From the NCBI RefSeq assembly GCF_014646875.1, contig NZ_BMOC01000005.1, forward strand, positions 98,125 to 162,124: a stretch of DNA of 64,000 bases. Direction: 5' to 3'. Both the position numbers and the translations under genes were made by a program. Under the pieces are notes generated by a model, which saw only the letters and a program-made list of their open reading frames with translations, had not been told where the DNA came from and ran no database searches. This stretch comes from Halobellus salinus (GTDB lineage: Archaea; Halobacteriota; Halobacteria; Halobacteriales; Haloferacaceae). Shown in pieces: positions 53,766 through 62,129 of the stretch (position 1 is its first letter; every line of letters starts with the position of its first letter).

Positions 53766-54263
53766 GTGTACCGGAAAGGTCACTACGGCGTCGCGCTCCT
53801 CGTGTTCGCCCCGGTCGCGTTCGCCCTGCTCGTAGTCGACCGGGCGGACCTCGCGGCCGTCACCGGCGGGGCGATGCTCTGGCTGGCGATGCTTCCCGAC
53901 CTCGACCACCGCGTTCCCGGCATCCCACACCGCGGGCCGACGCACTCGTTGCTCTTTGCGGCGGTTGTGGGCGGAGCATTCGCTGCGGCCGGAGTGGCGC
54001 TCGAAACCGTGGCCGGTGGACCGGTGTCGACCGCGGGCGTTTCGCTCCCGGTCCTGGGGTTCGCGACCGGGGCGGTCACGGTCCTGGCACACCTGCTCGG
54101 GGACGCACTGACACCTGCTGGCGTCAACTTCCTGTGGCCGGTTTCACCCCGGACCTACACCCTCGGTCTCTGCCGGGCGGACAACACAATCGCCAACTAC
54201 GGGCTGTTCGCGAGCGGCGTCTTCGCCGTGGGGGCGGCTGGGTATCTCGCCGTAGCGGTCTGA
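53766..54263 (+). CDS. YdjM/DUF457-type membrane metal-dependent hydrolase
   Basis: 165 residues from GTG at 53766 (VYRKGHYGVALL). The family's histidine and aspartate pattern in and near membrane helices is present: GHYG, LPDLDHRVPGIPHRGPTHSL and HLLGDALTPAGVNFLWP. Five helices. It is annotated as an inner-membrane metal-dependent hydrolase by homology to YdjM; the substrate is unknown. Confidence 0.88.
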   Translation: MYRKGHYGVALLVFAPVAFALLVVDRADLAAVTGGAMLWLAMLPDLDHRVPGIPHRGPTHSLLFAAVVGGAFAAAGVALETVAGGPVSTAGVSLPVLGFATGAVTVLAHLLGDALTPAGVNFLWPVSPRTYTLGLCRADNTIANYGLFASGVFAVGAAGYLAVAV

Positions 54264-54310
54264 GGCTCGGAGACGCCGGATTCTGGGGGCTGTGGCTCGG
54301 CGACGAAACG

Positions 54311-54320
54311 GTTATATATC
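54311..54320 (+). promoter_or_regulatory. TATA element of the second cold-shock gene
   Basis: The sequence gttatatatc is centred about 28 bases before the ATG at 54344, consistent with a leaderless transcript. Confidence 0.6.
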
Positions 54321-54343
54321 TGGTTGACTTACCTGAGGCCGCA

Positions 54344-54538
54344 ATGGCGACAGGCACGGTTGCGTTCTTTAACGACACAGGCGGTTACGGTTTCATCGAA
54401 AGCGAGGATTCCGACGAGGACGTCTTCTTCCACATGGAAGACGTCGGCGGCCCGGACCTCGAAGAAGGTCAGGACGTGGAGTTCGACATCGAGCAGGCCG
54501 ACAAGGGCCCGCGCGCGACGAATCTCCAGCGCCTGTAA
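54344..54538 (+). CDS. Cold-shock domain protein (second copy)
   Basis: 64 residues of the CspA family (MATGTVAFFNDTGGYGFIES, then EDVFFHMEDV). It is a close paralogue of the gene at 47419, differing mainly near residues 19-24 and at the C-terminus (KGPRATNLQRL). A 14-base duplication covering its last codons (ctccagcgcctgta) is repeated just after the stop. It probably acts as an RNA chaperone in stress or stationary phase. Confidence 0.95.
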   Translation: MATGTVAFFNDTGGYGFIESEDSDEDVFFHMEDVGGPDLEEGQDVEFDIEQADKGPRATNLQRL

Positions 54539-54555
54539 CCTCCAGCGCCTGTAGG
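54525..54555 (+). repeat. 14-bp direct duplication across the cold-shock gene stop
   Basis: The sequence ctccagcgcctgta appears at 54525-54538 (ending with the stop codon) and again at 54542-54555, separated by three bases. It is a recent local duplication outside the coding frame. Confidence 0.85.
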
Positions 54556-54654
54556 ACGCACTACGGAAGCGGCACTGCGGTCGGCGCTCACGTCGATTCT
54601 CACCACGGCTTTCCTTTTCACACCTCCCGTAGCAACGCCCCGGACACCCGCTGA

Positions 54655-54715
54655 CTGCCGTTACGGAGAATCGAGGAGAAAGCCCCGTGCTTTAGCGGGG
54701 GAGGATGTCAAATCT
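54655..54715 (+). mobile_element. IS200/IS605-type right-end hairpin
   Basis: Bases 54661-54695 (starting ttacggagaatcgaggagaa) are identical to the reverse complement of 4331-4365. They are followed by the second hairpin arm and gaggatgtca, the conserved tail of haloarchaeal IS200/IS605-type elements. The last bases tca (54708-54710) also form the stop codon of the photolyase gene, so the element end supplied the terminus of that frame. No transposase is adjacent. Confidence 0.6.
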
Positions 54716-56224
54716 CGCCGTTGGCGGCTCGCTCTCGGAGTTCCTCAGCGCGCGCCTGGATGGCGTTCCACTCCTCGTCGTCCTTGCGGTCGACGTGTGA
54801 GTACATCAGCCCCATCCGCCCGGTCCCGCGCAGCGTCTCCTCGTTGCGCTTCAGGAAGTCCCAGTAGAGCGCGTTGAACGGGCAGGCGTTCTCGCCGGTG
54901 GTCTTCGATTTGGCGTACGGGCACGACGCGCAGTGGTCACTCATCTTGTCGATGTAGTTGGCCGACGACGCGTAGGGTTCGAGGAGAGTACGTCCGTGCC
55001 GAACGACCCCATCCCGACGACGTTGGGGGTGGTCACCCAGTGGTAGGCGTCGACGAAGCCGAGGTGGAACCACTCGTTGAGTTCGGCGGGGTCGACGCCG
55101 TAGAGCAGCGCGAAGTTCGAGAGCACCATGAGCCGTTCGATGTGGTGGGCGTACCCGTGGTCGTGGACGTGGTCGACCGCCTCGGAGAGACACTGCATGT
55201 CGGTCTCGCCGTCCCAGTACGCCGGCGGGAGCGACTCGGTCTGGTCGAGTTGGTTGGCCGCGGCGAGGTCGGGCATCGACCGCCGGTAGACGTGGCGCAT
55301 AAACTCCCGCCACCCGGCGATCTGTCGGACGAACCCCTCGACGCTGTTGAGCGGTGCCGACCCCGACTCGTAGGCGTCGACAGCGGCGTCGACAACTTCC
55401 CGCGGGCGAAGTAACCCGAGGTTGAGCGCCGCCGAGAGCAACGAGTGACACAGCGCCCACTCGTCGTCGACCATCGCGTCCTGGTAGGATCCGAACTCCG
55501 GGAGTCGCACGGACACGAACTGCTCCAGGGCGTGGCGGGCCTCCGCGCGGGTCACGGGCCAGACGAACCCCTCAGGATCCCCCCAGTGATCGTCGTAGCG
55601 GTCGGCGACGAACGCTTGGACCTCGCGGGTTATCCCGTCGGGCTCAAACCGGGGGACGTCCGGCGGCGTCCACTCCGGCGGCGGCGTCTCCCGGTTCTCG
55701 TCGTCGTAGTTCCACTCGCCGCCGACCGGATCGGACCCGTCCATCAGGATACCCGTCTGCCGGCGAACGTGGCGGTACCACGTCTCCTGTCGGAAGGTCC
55801 GCGACCCGTCGTCGTCGCCGCCGGTCTCCTCGGCCCAGGTGTCGAACTCCTTGCGGGTGGTCAGAAACAGGCCGTTCTCGACGAGGGTCAACGTCCCCCC
55901 GCGTTCCGCCACCAGCCGTCGGCGACGGTCGTCGGCGCCGTGGCTGGGCGACTGCAACCCGACTAGGTGGTCGCCCGGGTTGGCGTCGAAATACCGTTCG
56001 AGGCCGGCACCGAACGTCTCCGCTCGGAGGTATGTGACGTCGTAGCCGCGGTCTCTGAGTTCGTCGCGGAAGTGTCGCATCGCGCTGAAGACAAGCGCGA
56101 GCTTCTGGGGGTGGTAGCGACGCCGCTCCGCGAACGCGTGCGCCTCGATCAGGAGGACGTGATCGGCGGTGTCGAGCGGTGTGATTGTCGGATCGAGTTG
56201 GTCGCCGAGCAGCCAGACCGTCAT
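54708..56224 (-). pseudogene. FeS-type photolyase/cryptochrome (PhrB-like) with a one-base deletion
   Basis: The frame from MTVWLLGDQLDPTITPLDTA to GMGSFGTDVLSSN covers the antenna and most of the FAD domain of an FeS-BCP bacterial-type (6-4) photolyase. Near 54977 the frame shifts: restoring one base in cgtagggttc gives KPYASSANYIDKMSDHCASC. The other frame then carries the [4Fe-4S] cysteines (CASC and NACPFN) and continues to the stop at 54708. Without the shift it would be about 505 residues. It may be a real pseudogene or a sequencing error. Confidence 0.85.
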
Positions 56225-56358
56225 TGGCGGTGGGTTGGATCGTGACGGTCAAAACCGCCACGGTGGCGCGTCCCGGCCGGTGGGCGTCGGTCGGATCATC
56301 CCCTCGATTCCGGGGACAAGAATTTAGACGCCTGGACGGGATTGACTAAACAACCCCT

Positions 56359-56964
56359 ATGGACGGCCCTACACCTCAGGTCCTCATCGTGGAGGACGAA
56401 ACCGACTTGGCGGACCTCTACGGCATCTACCTCTCGGACCGCTACGAGGTGCAGACGGCAAACGATGGCGAAACGGCGATGGAACTCGTGAGCGAGGACA
56501 CCGACATCGTTCTGCTGGACCGTCGGATGCCGGACATGACCGGTGATGAGGTACTCGCCGAGATCAGAGACCGCGGAATCGACTGCCGTGTCGCTATGAT
56601 CACAGCTGTCGAACCCGACCTCGGCATCGTCGAGATGCCGTTCGACGACTACCTGGTCAAACCCGTCACCCGCGAGGACCTGCGCGGACTGGTGGAGGTG
56701 CTGCTCCGGCGGTCCGGATACGACTCCCGAACCCAGGAGTTCTTCCAACTCGCCTCGAAGAAGGCCGCCCTGGAGTCGACCCCTGATGTCTCCGTCGACG
56801 AGGAAAGCGAGTACCAGGAGCTCACAGACCGGATGACGGAGCTCCGTGAGGACCTCGATCAGACGCTGTCGGAGTTGACCGACGACGACTTCCGGCAGGC
56901 GTTCGCGTCGTTGCCCGGTGAGGACGCGGAGTTCGACGACAGTGCCGACGAGTCCGGCTTCTGA
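56359..56964 (+). CDS. HalX-domain response regulator
   Basis: 201 residues. Receiver domain (1-120) with acidic pocket E12 and D13, phosphoacceptor D54 in VLLDRRMPDM, and K101 in YLVKPV. The C-terminal HalX domain (about 130-190) is helical: YQELTDRMTELREDLDQTLSEL. Without a DNA-binding domain it presumably signals by protein contact with HTR-type kinases. An AT-rich aatttag upstream (56321) fits a TATA element. It is divergent from the photolyase-like gene. Confidence 0.92.
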   Translation: MDGPTPQVLIVEDETDLADLYGIYLSDRYEVQTANDGETAMELVSEDTDIVLLDRRMPDMTGDEVLAEIRDRGIDCRVAMITAVEPDLGIVEMPFDDYLVKPVTREDLRGLVEVLLRRSGYDSRTQEFFQLASKKAALESTPDVSVDEESEYQELTDRMTELREDLDQTLSELTDDDFRQAFASLPGEDAEFDDSADESGF

Positions 56965-56967
56965 TCG

Positions 56968-57435
56968 CTACCGCCGGCTGCCCGGTTGTGGGCCGACGTG
57001 TGCCGGCGCCAACAGGTCGTCGATCCGTTGATCGTCGAGCCACTCAAGCAGCCGGACCAGCTGGTCGGCTGCGGCCTCGAACAGCCGCTCGCCGATCTCT
57101 GGCGTCGCGTCGGTCTGGTCGCCGAACACCCCGTTCTCTGAGTTCTCAACCGCGTCGTAGAACGTCCGCGCGCCGTAGCGCTCCGGGAACTCGGCGTCGT
57201 CGACGTCGCGAACGCCACCGTCGCGGGCCGACTCGAGGCGGTCGTCGTGGACCAGTTCCGGGGCGAGGTGCTGGATCATCGCGGTCTCCTTCGGGCCGCC
57301 GTGGGGGCCGTTGTGCTCGAAGACCTCGTCGACGAGCTCCGGGATCGACTCGTCCCACATCCACTCGATATGACCGTGAAAGTATAGAATTGTTTTTACT
57401 AAAATATATGACAATAATAAAGATGCGCTGATCAA
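56968..57435 (-). pseudogene. Creatininase-family protein, N-terminus lost at the element boundary
   Basis: The C-terminal part of a creatininase-family amidohydrolase: HNGPHGGPKETAMIQHLAPE is the characteristic late HGGxxET-type block, followed by ELVHDDRLESARDGG. The first about 100 residues with the metal-binding residues are absent. Upstream of roughly 57360 (around EWMWDESIPELVDE) the sequence changes to AT-rich DNA unrelated to the family. I interpret this as truncation by arrival of the accessory region. Confidence 0.7.
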
Positions 57436-57499
57436 AAACGAAGAGTACCAGAGATTGCTCCCTGACTTCGGTTACAGCCATCGCAATCACCAAGCAGAT

Positions 57500-57673
57500 T
57501 TACTCCCATAGTTCCTCCTCACCAACTAATAGGTAAACTTCCGCCATACACATTGGAATGCTATCCGCAGTCACCCAGACACTGATATTCTCCTGTACTG
57601 TGTTAACCAATTCATCCCCCAAGGTAAGCGAATCCGATACCCGGCTCTAGCCGGTCTCTGAGCCTTCGGGCAT
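57500..57673 (-). pseudogene. Short open frame interrupted by TAG, possible small gene
   Basis: Reading minus from ATG 57673 gives MPEGSETG, then TAG (57647-57649), then 48 codons in the same frame (SRVSDSLTLGDELVNTVQEN to VGEEELWE) to TAA at 57500. The TAG lies in the two-base loop and arm of a 6-bp hairpin (ccggct/agccgg). The long tail looks protein-like, but no other start with a good context exists after the TAG. It could be a decayed gene or chance. Confidence 0.3.
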
Positions 57674-57695
57674 AAAATAAGGAGGTGGGTTGCTG

Positions 57696-57989
57696 TTATT
57701 CCGAGTCTTCAGCGTCTAGCACTTCCTCTCGGTAGTTTTCCAAGTCTTCCTCATCTAGTTCCATCCACTCCATCAGATCTAGACTATCACTCTTGAAGAG
57801 GTGAGTAGCAACGTGGGGAACCATCTCCGCGAAAAATTCGTCTATGTCGTTAACACCCTCCCGGAGTTGACCTCCGCGAGAACAGAGCCGATAGGCCTCA
57901 CGCTGGGCTTCCTCGGAAGAGTCGAACTCCACGTAGGTTTTTGATCCATCGTTGCTGTCGTCGTTGCTCAGGTGCCTGCTAGCTCCCAT
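57696..57989 (-). CDS. Acidic hypothetical protein of the accessory region, 97 aa
   Basis: 97 residues, strongly acidic C-terminus (MEWMELDEEDLENYREEVL) and mostly helical: SSEEAQREAYRLCSRGG and DIDEFFAEMVPHVATHLF. No motif or membrane segment and no family recognised. It starts with MGASRHLSNDDSN; an inverted repeat (58000-58031) lies directly upstream. Codon use is less GC-rich than in the chromosome. Confidence 0.7.
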   Translation of the reverse strand: MGASRHLSNDDSNDGSKTYVEFDSSEEAQREAYRLCSRGGQLREGVNDIDEFFAEMVPHVATHLFKSDSLDLMEWMELDEEDLENYREEVLDAEDSE

Positions 57990-57999
57990 AGTTTGACCT

Positions 58000-58031
58000 G
58001 CTCGCGGTATTGCGATTTTGCTACTGCGAGC
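58000..58031. promoter_or_regulatory. Inverted repeat upstream of the divergent accessory genes
   Basis: Arms gctcgcggta (58000-58009) and tactgcgagc (58022-58031) match in 9 of 10 positions with a 12-base loop. The repeat sits 11 bases upstream of the minus-strand gene at 57989 and within the promoter region of the plus-strand genes that follow, so it is a plausible operator. Confidence 0.4.
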
Positions 58032-58176
58032 AAAAGCGCTCTCGCGCCGATTTATTATAAAGATCTTGCTAATTCATCAAAGACAAAGACAATGAAGAAA
58101 ACATTTTTTGCAAATAAAAAAGCGCGACAGAAAACGGGAAGAGCGTTCTTTTACACGTCCTCCGGTGGGAGGACAA

Positions 58177-58962
58177 ATGGCTTCCCGGAATCTGCTTCGA
58201 TTTTGTGAAGCAGGGGAGAGGATAGTTCAAACGGCCTTATCGAACCCTCAGTCTAAATGGGATTCAGCAGTCGTGCTGGATACAGAGGCTGAGTCTAGCA
58301 GATACAAGATTACTTTTATCAGTAGAAATATGACTTTTAATATGGCTGATCCCATCGTCTGGCTCTACAACAAGGGCCCAAAGCATCAAAAATACCATAG
58401 GACTGCTATTGAAGAAGCGCATTATAGCCAAGATCTCAAATCTGCGATCAAGAACGGCGATGTGGATCCAGACATTCCTGTCGACTTAGACGAGTTTGGC
58501 CCCATATCTATCATCCTTCCGAGGTACCACACAAACTCACTTCACGACAACGTACGGGCAGGAAGCATCATCTTCTTTTTTGACACCACGATTGGGGAAT
58601 ACTATGCTGCTTCAATATTACTCGGTACTGGCAGAAATAAAGATCGTTCGTTTGTAAGCACAATCTGGCCGTATGATCAACCTGCGAAAACATATCTTGT
58701 AATCACTACCCAGCCCATTAGCATCGAGCTGTCGGAAAACAGGTTCCGAAATTTGTTCGGATATAAGAAAAACCAAGATCCGCTCTCTGGTCAAAAAACC
58801 CGTTATCTAATAGCTCCTGCTAGTAATCATCAGAACGAATTTAAGCAGAATATCATTTCTTATGAAGAATTTTTCAAGTCTATCCGCTCCAGTCGTGATC
58901 TCGACTTTAATTGGGTAGAGCGGAAAAGCCAATTTATGCAGGAAATATTCCAGACTGGGTAA
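58177..58962 (+). CDS. Hypothetical protein of the accessory region, 261 aa
   Basis: 261 residues from MASRNLLRFCEAGERIV; the preceding ggtgggaggacaa gives a ribosome-binding site, so I prefer this start over the upstream one at 58108. Soluble and mixed alpha/beta, with strands SIIFFFDTTIGEYYAASIL and VITTQPISIELS. AT-rich codon use unlike the chromosome. No family recognised; it is upstream of the integrase genes on the same strand. Confidence 0.75.
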   Translation: MASRNLLRFCEAGERIVQTALSNPQSKWDSAVVLDTEAESSRYKITFISRNMTFNMADPIVWLYNKGPKHQKYHRTAIEEAHYSQDLKSAIKNGDVDPDIPVDLDEFGPISIILPRYHTNSLHDNVRAGSIIFFFDTTIGEYYAASILLGTGRNKDRSFVSTIWPYDQPAKTYLVITTQPISIELSENRFRNLFGYKKNQDPLSGQKTRYLIAPASNHQNEFKQNIISYEEFFKSIRSSRDLDFNWVERKSQFMQEIFQTG

Positions 58963-59014
58963 TAGCCAGTCGAAATTTCTTGGAGTATCCGCAGTCAAGT
59001 GTTACCTATGCAAT

Positions 59015-59608
59015 TTGTTAAATAATGACAAAGAAATCAACGGACCTATCTTTATTATTCCTCGTGACGAATTAATATACGTCGATATGGTCGAAAATAT
59101 AGCCGACTTAGAGGAATCTATCTACATCGCGGTAGACTCTCTCTCTGGCGCAACGACTAGCCGAACAGGACCCTTCATTTCGGGCTACATCTCATTGGAA
59201 GGCCCGGAATTCCCTAACGAGCTCTTCCGTCAGTACAACCAGATGCTGGCCCGTGTGGGCTCATCTCTGACAGTCTCAAATGACGAGCACATCCGCAAGC
59301 AGGCTTGGTTCCTGAAAGAAGTGGGAGTGTTGGAGGAAGTGACTGCTGAGGTCTTGGCTTTAGACCCATCCGCTGACCGAGATGAGTTCGATAAGAGGTA
59401 CTACGATACGACTTCTGAGGTCGATATGAGTTGGTTGGACTCGGATCCTGAGAGCATTGCCCTCGCATTAGCTGGGAGAGAAGAGAGTAATGGATTATTC
59501 GAGGCTATTGGACAGCCCTCTCCTGCTGATATCCCTCCCGAGATCCTGAACCCGCAGCAGGTGTACTACGAGCAGCACAACCCGGACTCGGCCTACTTGG
59601 AGGGATAG
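59015..59608 (+). CDS. Hypothetical protein preceding the integrase, 197 aa
   Basis: 197 residues if it starts at TTG 59015 (LNNDKEINGPIFIIP); an ATG at 59087 (MVENIADLEESI) is the alternative. The C-terminal half is acidic and helical (ALDPSADRDEFDKRYYD, LNPQQVYYEQHNPDSAYLEG). The stop lies two bases before the recombinase ATG, so the two are almost certainly one operon. It may be an accessory factor of the recombinase; no motif is recognised. Confidence 0.65.
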   Translation: MLNNDKEINGPIFIIPRDELIYVDMVENIADLEESIYIAVDSLSGATTSRTGPFISGYISLEGPEFPNELFRQYNQMLARVGSSLTVSNDEHIRKQAWFLKEVGVLEEVTAEVLALDPSADRDEFDKRYYDTTSEVDMSWLDSDPESIALALAGREESNGLFEAIGQPSPADIPPEILNPQQVYYEQHNPDSAYLEG

Positions 59609-59610
59609 CT

Positions 59611-60621
59611 ATGCAATACGAAGAGTACGCCGAGAAAGCCAAACAGCGGTACGCAGAGGCAACGTTGAAGGATCGAAAATCGTGTCTCCGGTTGTTCGAT
59701 GTCTATCTGGCAGGACCCCACACGGACGGGATGAGTGGGGAAGATGCCGTGCAACGCTTCCGAGATCTGAAGCGCACAGCCAGAGCCAGCTACCAGTTCT
59801 CCGAGCACGAACCCTCTTCATTTGAGCAGGTGACGGAGTTCATCAGCTTAGTTTTCGAGCTTGATCTCAGCCGAGAGATGATCCGGCACTACTTCGACTC
59901 GGTACAGTCCTACTGCGACGAGATGAATTTGGAGTGGTTCTCAGAAAGGGAGTTTCGCAAGTACCGAGAGAGGAGGTTCAAGAACTCTGACAGTGCGAAC
60001 GTCTACGGATTAGCCGCTGATGACAGGAACGTATATCGGCTCAGCGAGGTCGAGACGATACTGAAAAACTCGGAATCTCCGTATCGGGAGTTCTTCGCTA
60101 TCCAGTATCTCCACTGCCGCCGTCCGGGAGAGGTTCTACTACTGGAAGCTTCTGACGTGAGGCTTGAAGACTCCCTCGTGTGGTATCATATTCTCAAGCA
60201 GCAACGTGGGGAAGACAACCGGGAATATGTTCAGATCCGAGACGACCGAGAACGAGAATTACTGAGAGAACTGCCCCACGGGGAAGAGGGGAAACTGTTT
60301 GATTTCACTCTGAACGAAGTTCGAGATGAGCTAAGAAGAGTCCAACAAGATCAGGATATCCCACAGCTCAAACTCAAGGACTTCCGGCATACCCGAGTGA
60401 GCCACCTGAAAGCCGCTGGATGGAGTGATGTGGGGATCAGAGACAAGTATACTAAGCACAAACATCTGAGTACTCTACAAGACAGGTATATGAGCTATGT
60501 CCCGGAGGATATCTCTGAAGATGATCTATGGGAAGTACTCGGGAACAGTACTGGGAGAGAAGATAGAGGTCAAGACTCTAATAACGAGGTAGCAACGGTG
60601 ATCGAAGAGTACGGCTTATGA
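59611..60621 (+). CDS. Tyrosine recombinase/integrase (XerC/D-like)
   Basis: 336 residues. N-terminal SAM-like core-binding domain (about 1-110), then catalytic domain with the first Arg in HCRRPGEVLLLEA (about 170), the second Arg in LKDFRHTRVSHLKAAG (R259), and histidines followed by tyrosine in KHKHLSTLQDRYMSY (Y293 or Y296 nucleophile). K256 takes the place of the usual first His of the HxxR box, as in many haloarchaeal integrases. It lies 366 bases from the 3' side of a tRNA-like gene, the expected target. Confidence 0.9.
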   Translation: MQYEEYAEKAKQRYAEATLKDRKSCLRLFDVYLAGPHTDGMSGEDAVQRFRDLKRTARASYQFSEHEPSSFEQVTEFISLVFELDLSREMIRHYFDSVQSYCDEMNLEWFSEREFRKYRERRFKNSDSANVYGLAADDRNVYRLSEVETILKNSESPYREFFAIQYLHCRRPGEVLLLEASDVRLEDSLVWYHILKQQRGEDNREYVQIRDDRERELLRELPHGEEGKLFDFTLNEVRDELRRVQQDQDIPQLKLKDFRHTRVSHLKAAGWSDVGIRDKYTKHKHLSTLQDRYMSYVPEDISEDDLWEVLGNSTGREDRGQDSNNEVATVIEEYGL

Positions 60622-60986
60622 GAAACATATAGTATTACGCCAGTAGCAATCGGAGATCCGGGACCAAGGCGAATTACCCATACCAATGTGTGAACACGAT
60701 TGAGTACTACGTTTCTCGGAGATCTGTACGTTGTAAACCCCGCTGTTACGGCCTGAAACGAGCATATTCAACAGGCTAATTGGGTCAATTTCCGAACGGT
60801 TGTATTTTGATGTGTGACTGGAGCCGTATTCAGATCACAAAGATGACTTCTAACGCAGATATCTACAGACTAACTGTCATACCTGGGGTGTCATAGCACT
60901 CTTGTTACGATGTTCATTTCACGTTTCAATATCTAAACCAGCCGTGAGATCTCTGTTGCGAGTCTGGCAGGCCTAAAATAGTAATA
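60622..60986. other. Gene-free region between integrase and tRNA-like gene
   Basis: I see no gene or strong signal here. The sequence is AT-richer than the chromosome and is where an integrase attachment site would be expected, because the tRNA-like 3' end (60987) is on its right side. No second copy of that 3' end is visible between here and 57.4 kb. Confidence 0.5.
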
Positions 60987-61126
60987 TGGACACGCTGGGA
61001 TTCGAACCCAGGGCCTCGCCGAAAAGCCAGATCACTGCACAACGGGCGCGAGATGTGCCGCGCGGACTCACATCCCCAGTAATCCGGACTCGGTCCGGGC
61101 GTTCTACCAAACTGAACTACGTGCCC
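60987..61126 (-). tRNA. tRNA-like gene with about 65-base insert in the anticodon region
   Basis: On the minus strand, acceptor arms GGGCACG (61120-61126) and CGTGTCC pair in seven positions with one G-U; the D-arm GTTC...GAAC is intact, and the T-arm is CTGGG TTCGAAT CCCAG. The 3' half, AGGCCCTGGGTTCGAATCC, equals a typical haloarchaeal tRNA-Ala. Between the D and T arms are 88 bases instead of 22, with complementary arms (61027-61037 with 61077-61087) and a hairpin (61052-61074), like a pre-tRNA intron. The anticodon stem does not fold cleanly, so the isotype is not assigned. Confidence 0.6.
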
Positions 61127-61434
61127 TGATATGAGAGTTCGACTGTCACGCCAATACTTCCCTGGGTAACATCCCAGATATTGGGAAATACCCAGTTCAG
61201 GGCTGATAGCTGTCCAGCACGCGCCGATCAAGCAAACGGGACTGAGGTTGCTGCACGGACCCTCTGTATTCATTGATTACTGTGTAGTGTGAGAAGTCTT
61301 CTACGACTCCCTCTTCGTACGGTTAGTGCCTCTACAACACGTTAGACTGGCTGTAAAGAGAATATAGGAGATCTTGATTGAACAGCCACTCTCCCAATCA
61401 TAATTATCACGGTCCCAATCGAGAGTTATCTCAT
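61127..61434. other. Gene-free region with a 34-bp hairpin
   Basis: No gene is supported. A two-part inverted repeat at 61162-61195 (ctgggta...tacccag, with inner tccca/tggga) lies 36 bases upstream of the tRNA-like gene's 5' end. It may be a promoter element, a recombination accessory site, or chance. Confidence 0.4.
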
Positions 61435-61791
61435 ATGGTCAAAGGGCTTCCTGACCGACCACTCTCCCACCCTGAAGCAGCATCGCTCAATCAGTCGGAC
61501 TCGATTGGCTTTGTCTTTCCTGCTACGCCTCACAGTATTCGAGATGATGAGGACAATGAGGGAAGCATATATGATCTGCTCATTACGTCAGGAGAGAGTG
61601 TCTCCGCGTTAGTCTACGATGAGGACAAAGGCTGGAAAGTCGTCACGAAAACGTCTCCTGACAATCCGAAAGAAGCGGCAATTAACGACGTGATTGAGTA
61701 CCGAGGCTACGATATCGAAGACGAAGAGAAAGTGCTCAAGTTCGTCACTGAGCTATACGGAGCACTGGATGAGTTGAGCCAGATGGAGTGA
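61435..61791 (+). CDS. Hypothetical protein of the accessory region, 118 aa
   Basis: 118 residues from MVKGLPDRPLSHPEAA; an upstream start at 61378 would add a His/Asn-rich 19-residue extension. Mixed alpha/beta: DSIGFVFPATPHSIRDDED, ISGESVSALVYDEDKGWKVV-like strands and an acidic helix at the end. No motif. It is convergent with a zinc-ribbon gene on the other strand. Confidence 0.65.
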   Translation: MVKGLPDRPLSHPEAASLNQSDSIGFVFPATPHSIRDDEDNEGSIYDLLITSGESVSALVYDEDKGWKVVTKTSPDNPKEAAINDVIEYRGYDIEDEEKVLKFVTELYGALDELSQME

Positions 61792-61802
61792 GGCGTTCCA
61801 CT

Positions 61803-62114
61803 TTACGCTCGAACTATCTTGAAACCCAGACCAATCTCTTCGGTAGGTAGTGGCTCAATGAGAAATTCGAGTTCTGCTCCGCACTCAGGACAATCAATAC
61901 GGGAGGCTATTGGCCCTTCTACGGCAGCATTCAGCACATCTTCGGTCATATCTGGAAAGAATTTCTCGTCGCAAGAGAGGCATTGTAGCTCTCCGTTGAT
62001 TTCTATATCACTCTGCTCTGGCTGGTGAATGAACGTAGCGTCATAGGTGTCATCAAGCATTGGTGGTCTCTTGTCTTCCAGCCATCTTGTACCTGAGGTG
62101 CGAGTGAACTTCAC
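61803..62114 (-). CDS. Zinc-ribbon hypothetical protein
   Basis: 103 residues (or 85 from ATG 62060, MLDDTYDATFIHQ). Two CxxC pairs, LQCLSCDEKF and IDCPECGAEL, form a zinc ribbon over residues 45-80, with a hydrophobic strand after (FLIEPLPTEEIGLGF). It may bind nucleic acid or protein. It is downstream of a small membrane-protein gene on the same strand. Confidence 0.65.
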   Translation of the reverse strand: MKFTRTSGTRWLEDKRPPMLDDTYDATFIHQPEQSDIEINGELQCLSCDEKFFPDMTEDVLNAAVEGPIASRIDCPECGAELEFLIEPLPTEEIGLGFKIVRA

Positions 62115-62129
62115 TATCTCTTAGAGGGG

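Noticed and set aside
57500..57673. Confident small gene
   Set aside because: An in-frame TAG inside a hairpin and no good alternative start leave it as a weak candidate, so it is listed only at low confidence.
57436..60986. Attachment-site direct repeat of the tRNA 3' end
   Set aside because: I searched by eye for tgggattcgaaccc and found only the copy at the tRNA-like gene; the other end could lie outside the window.
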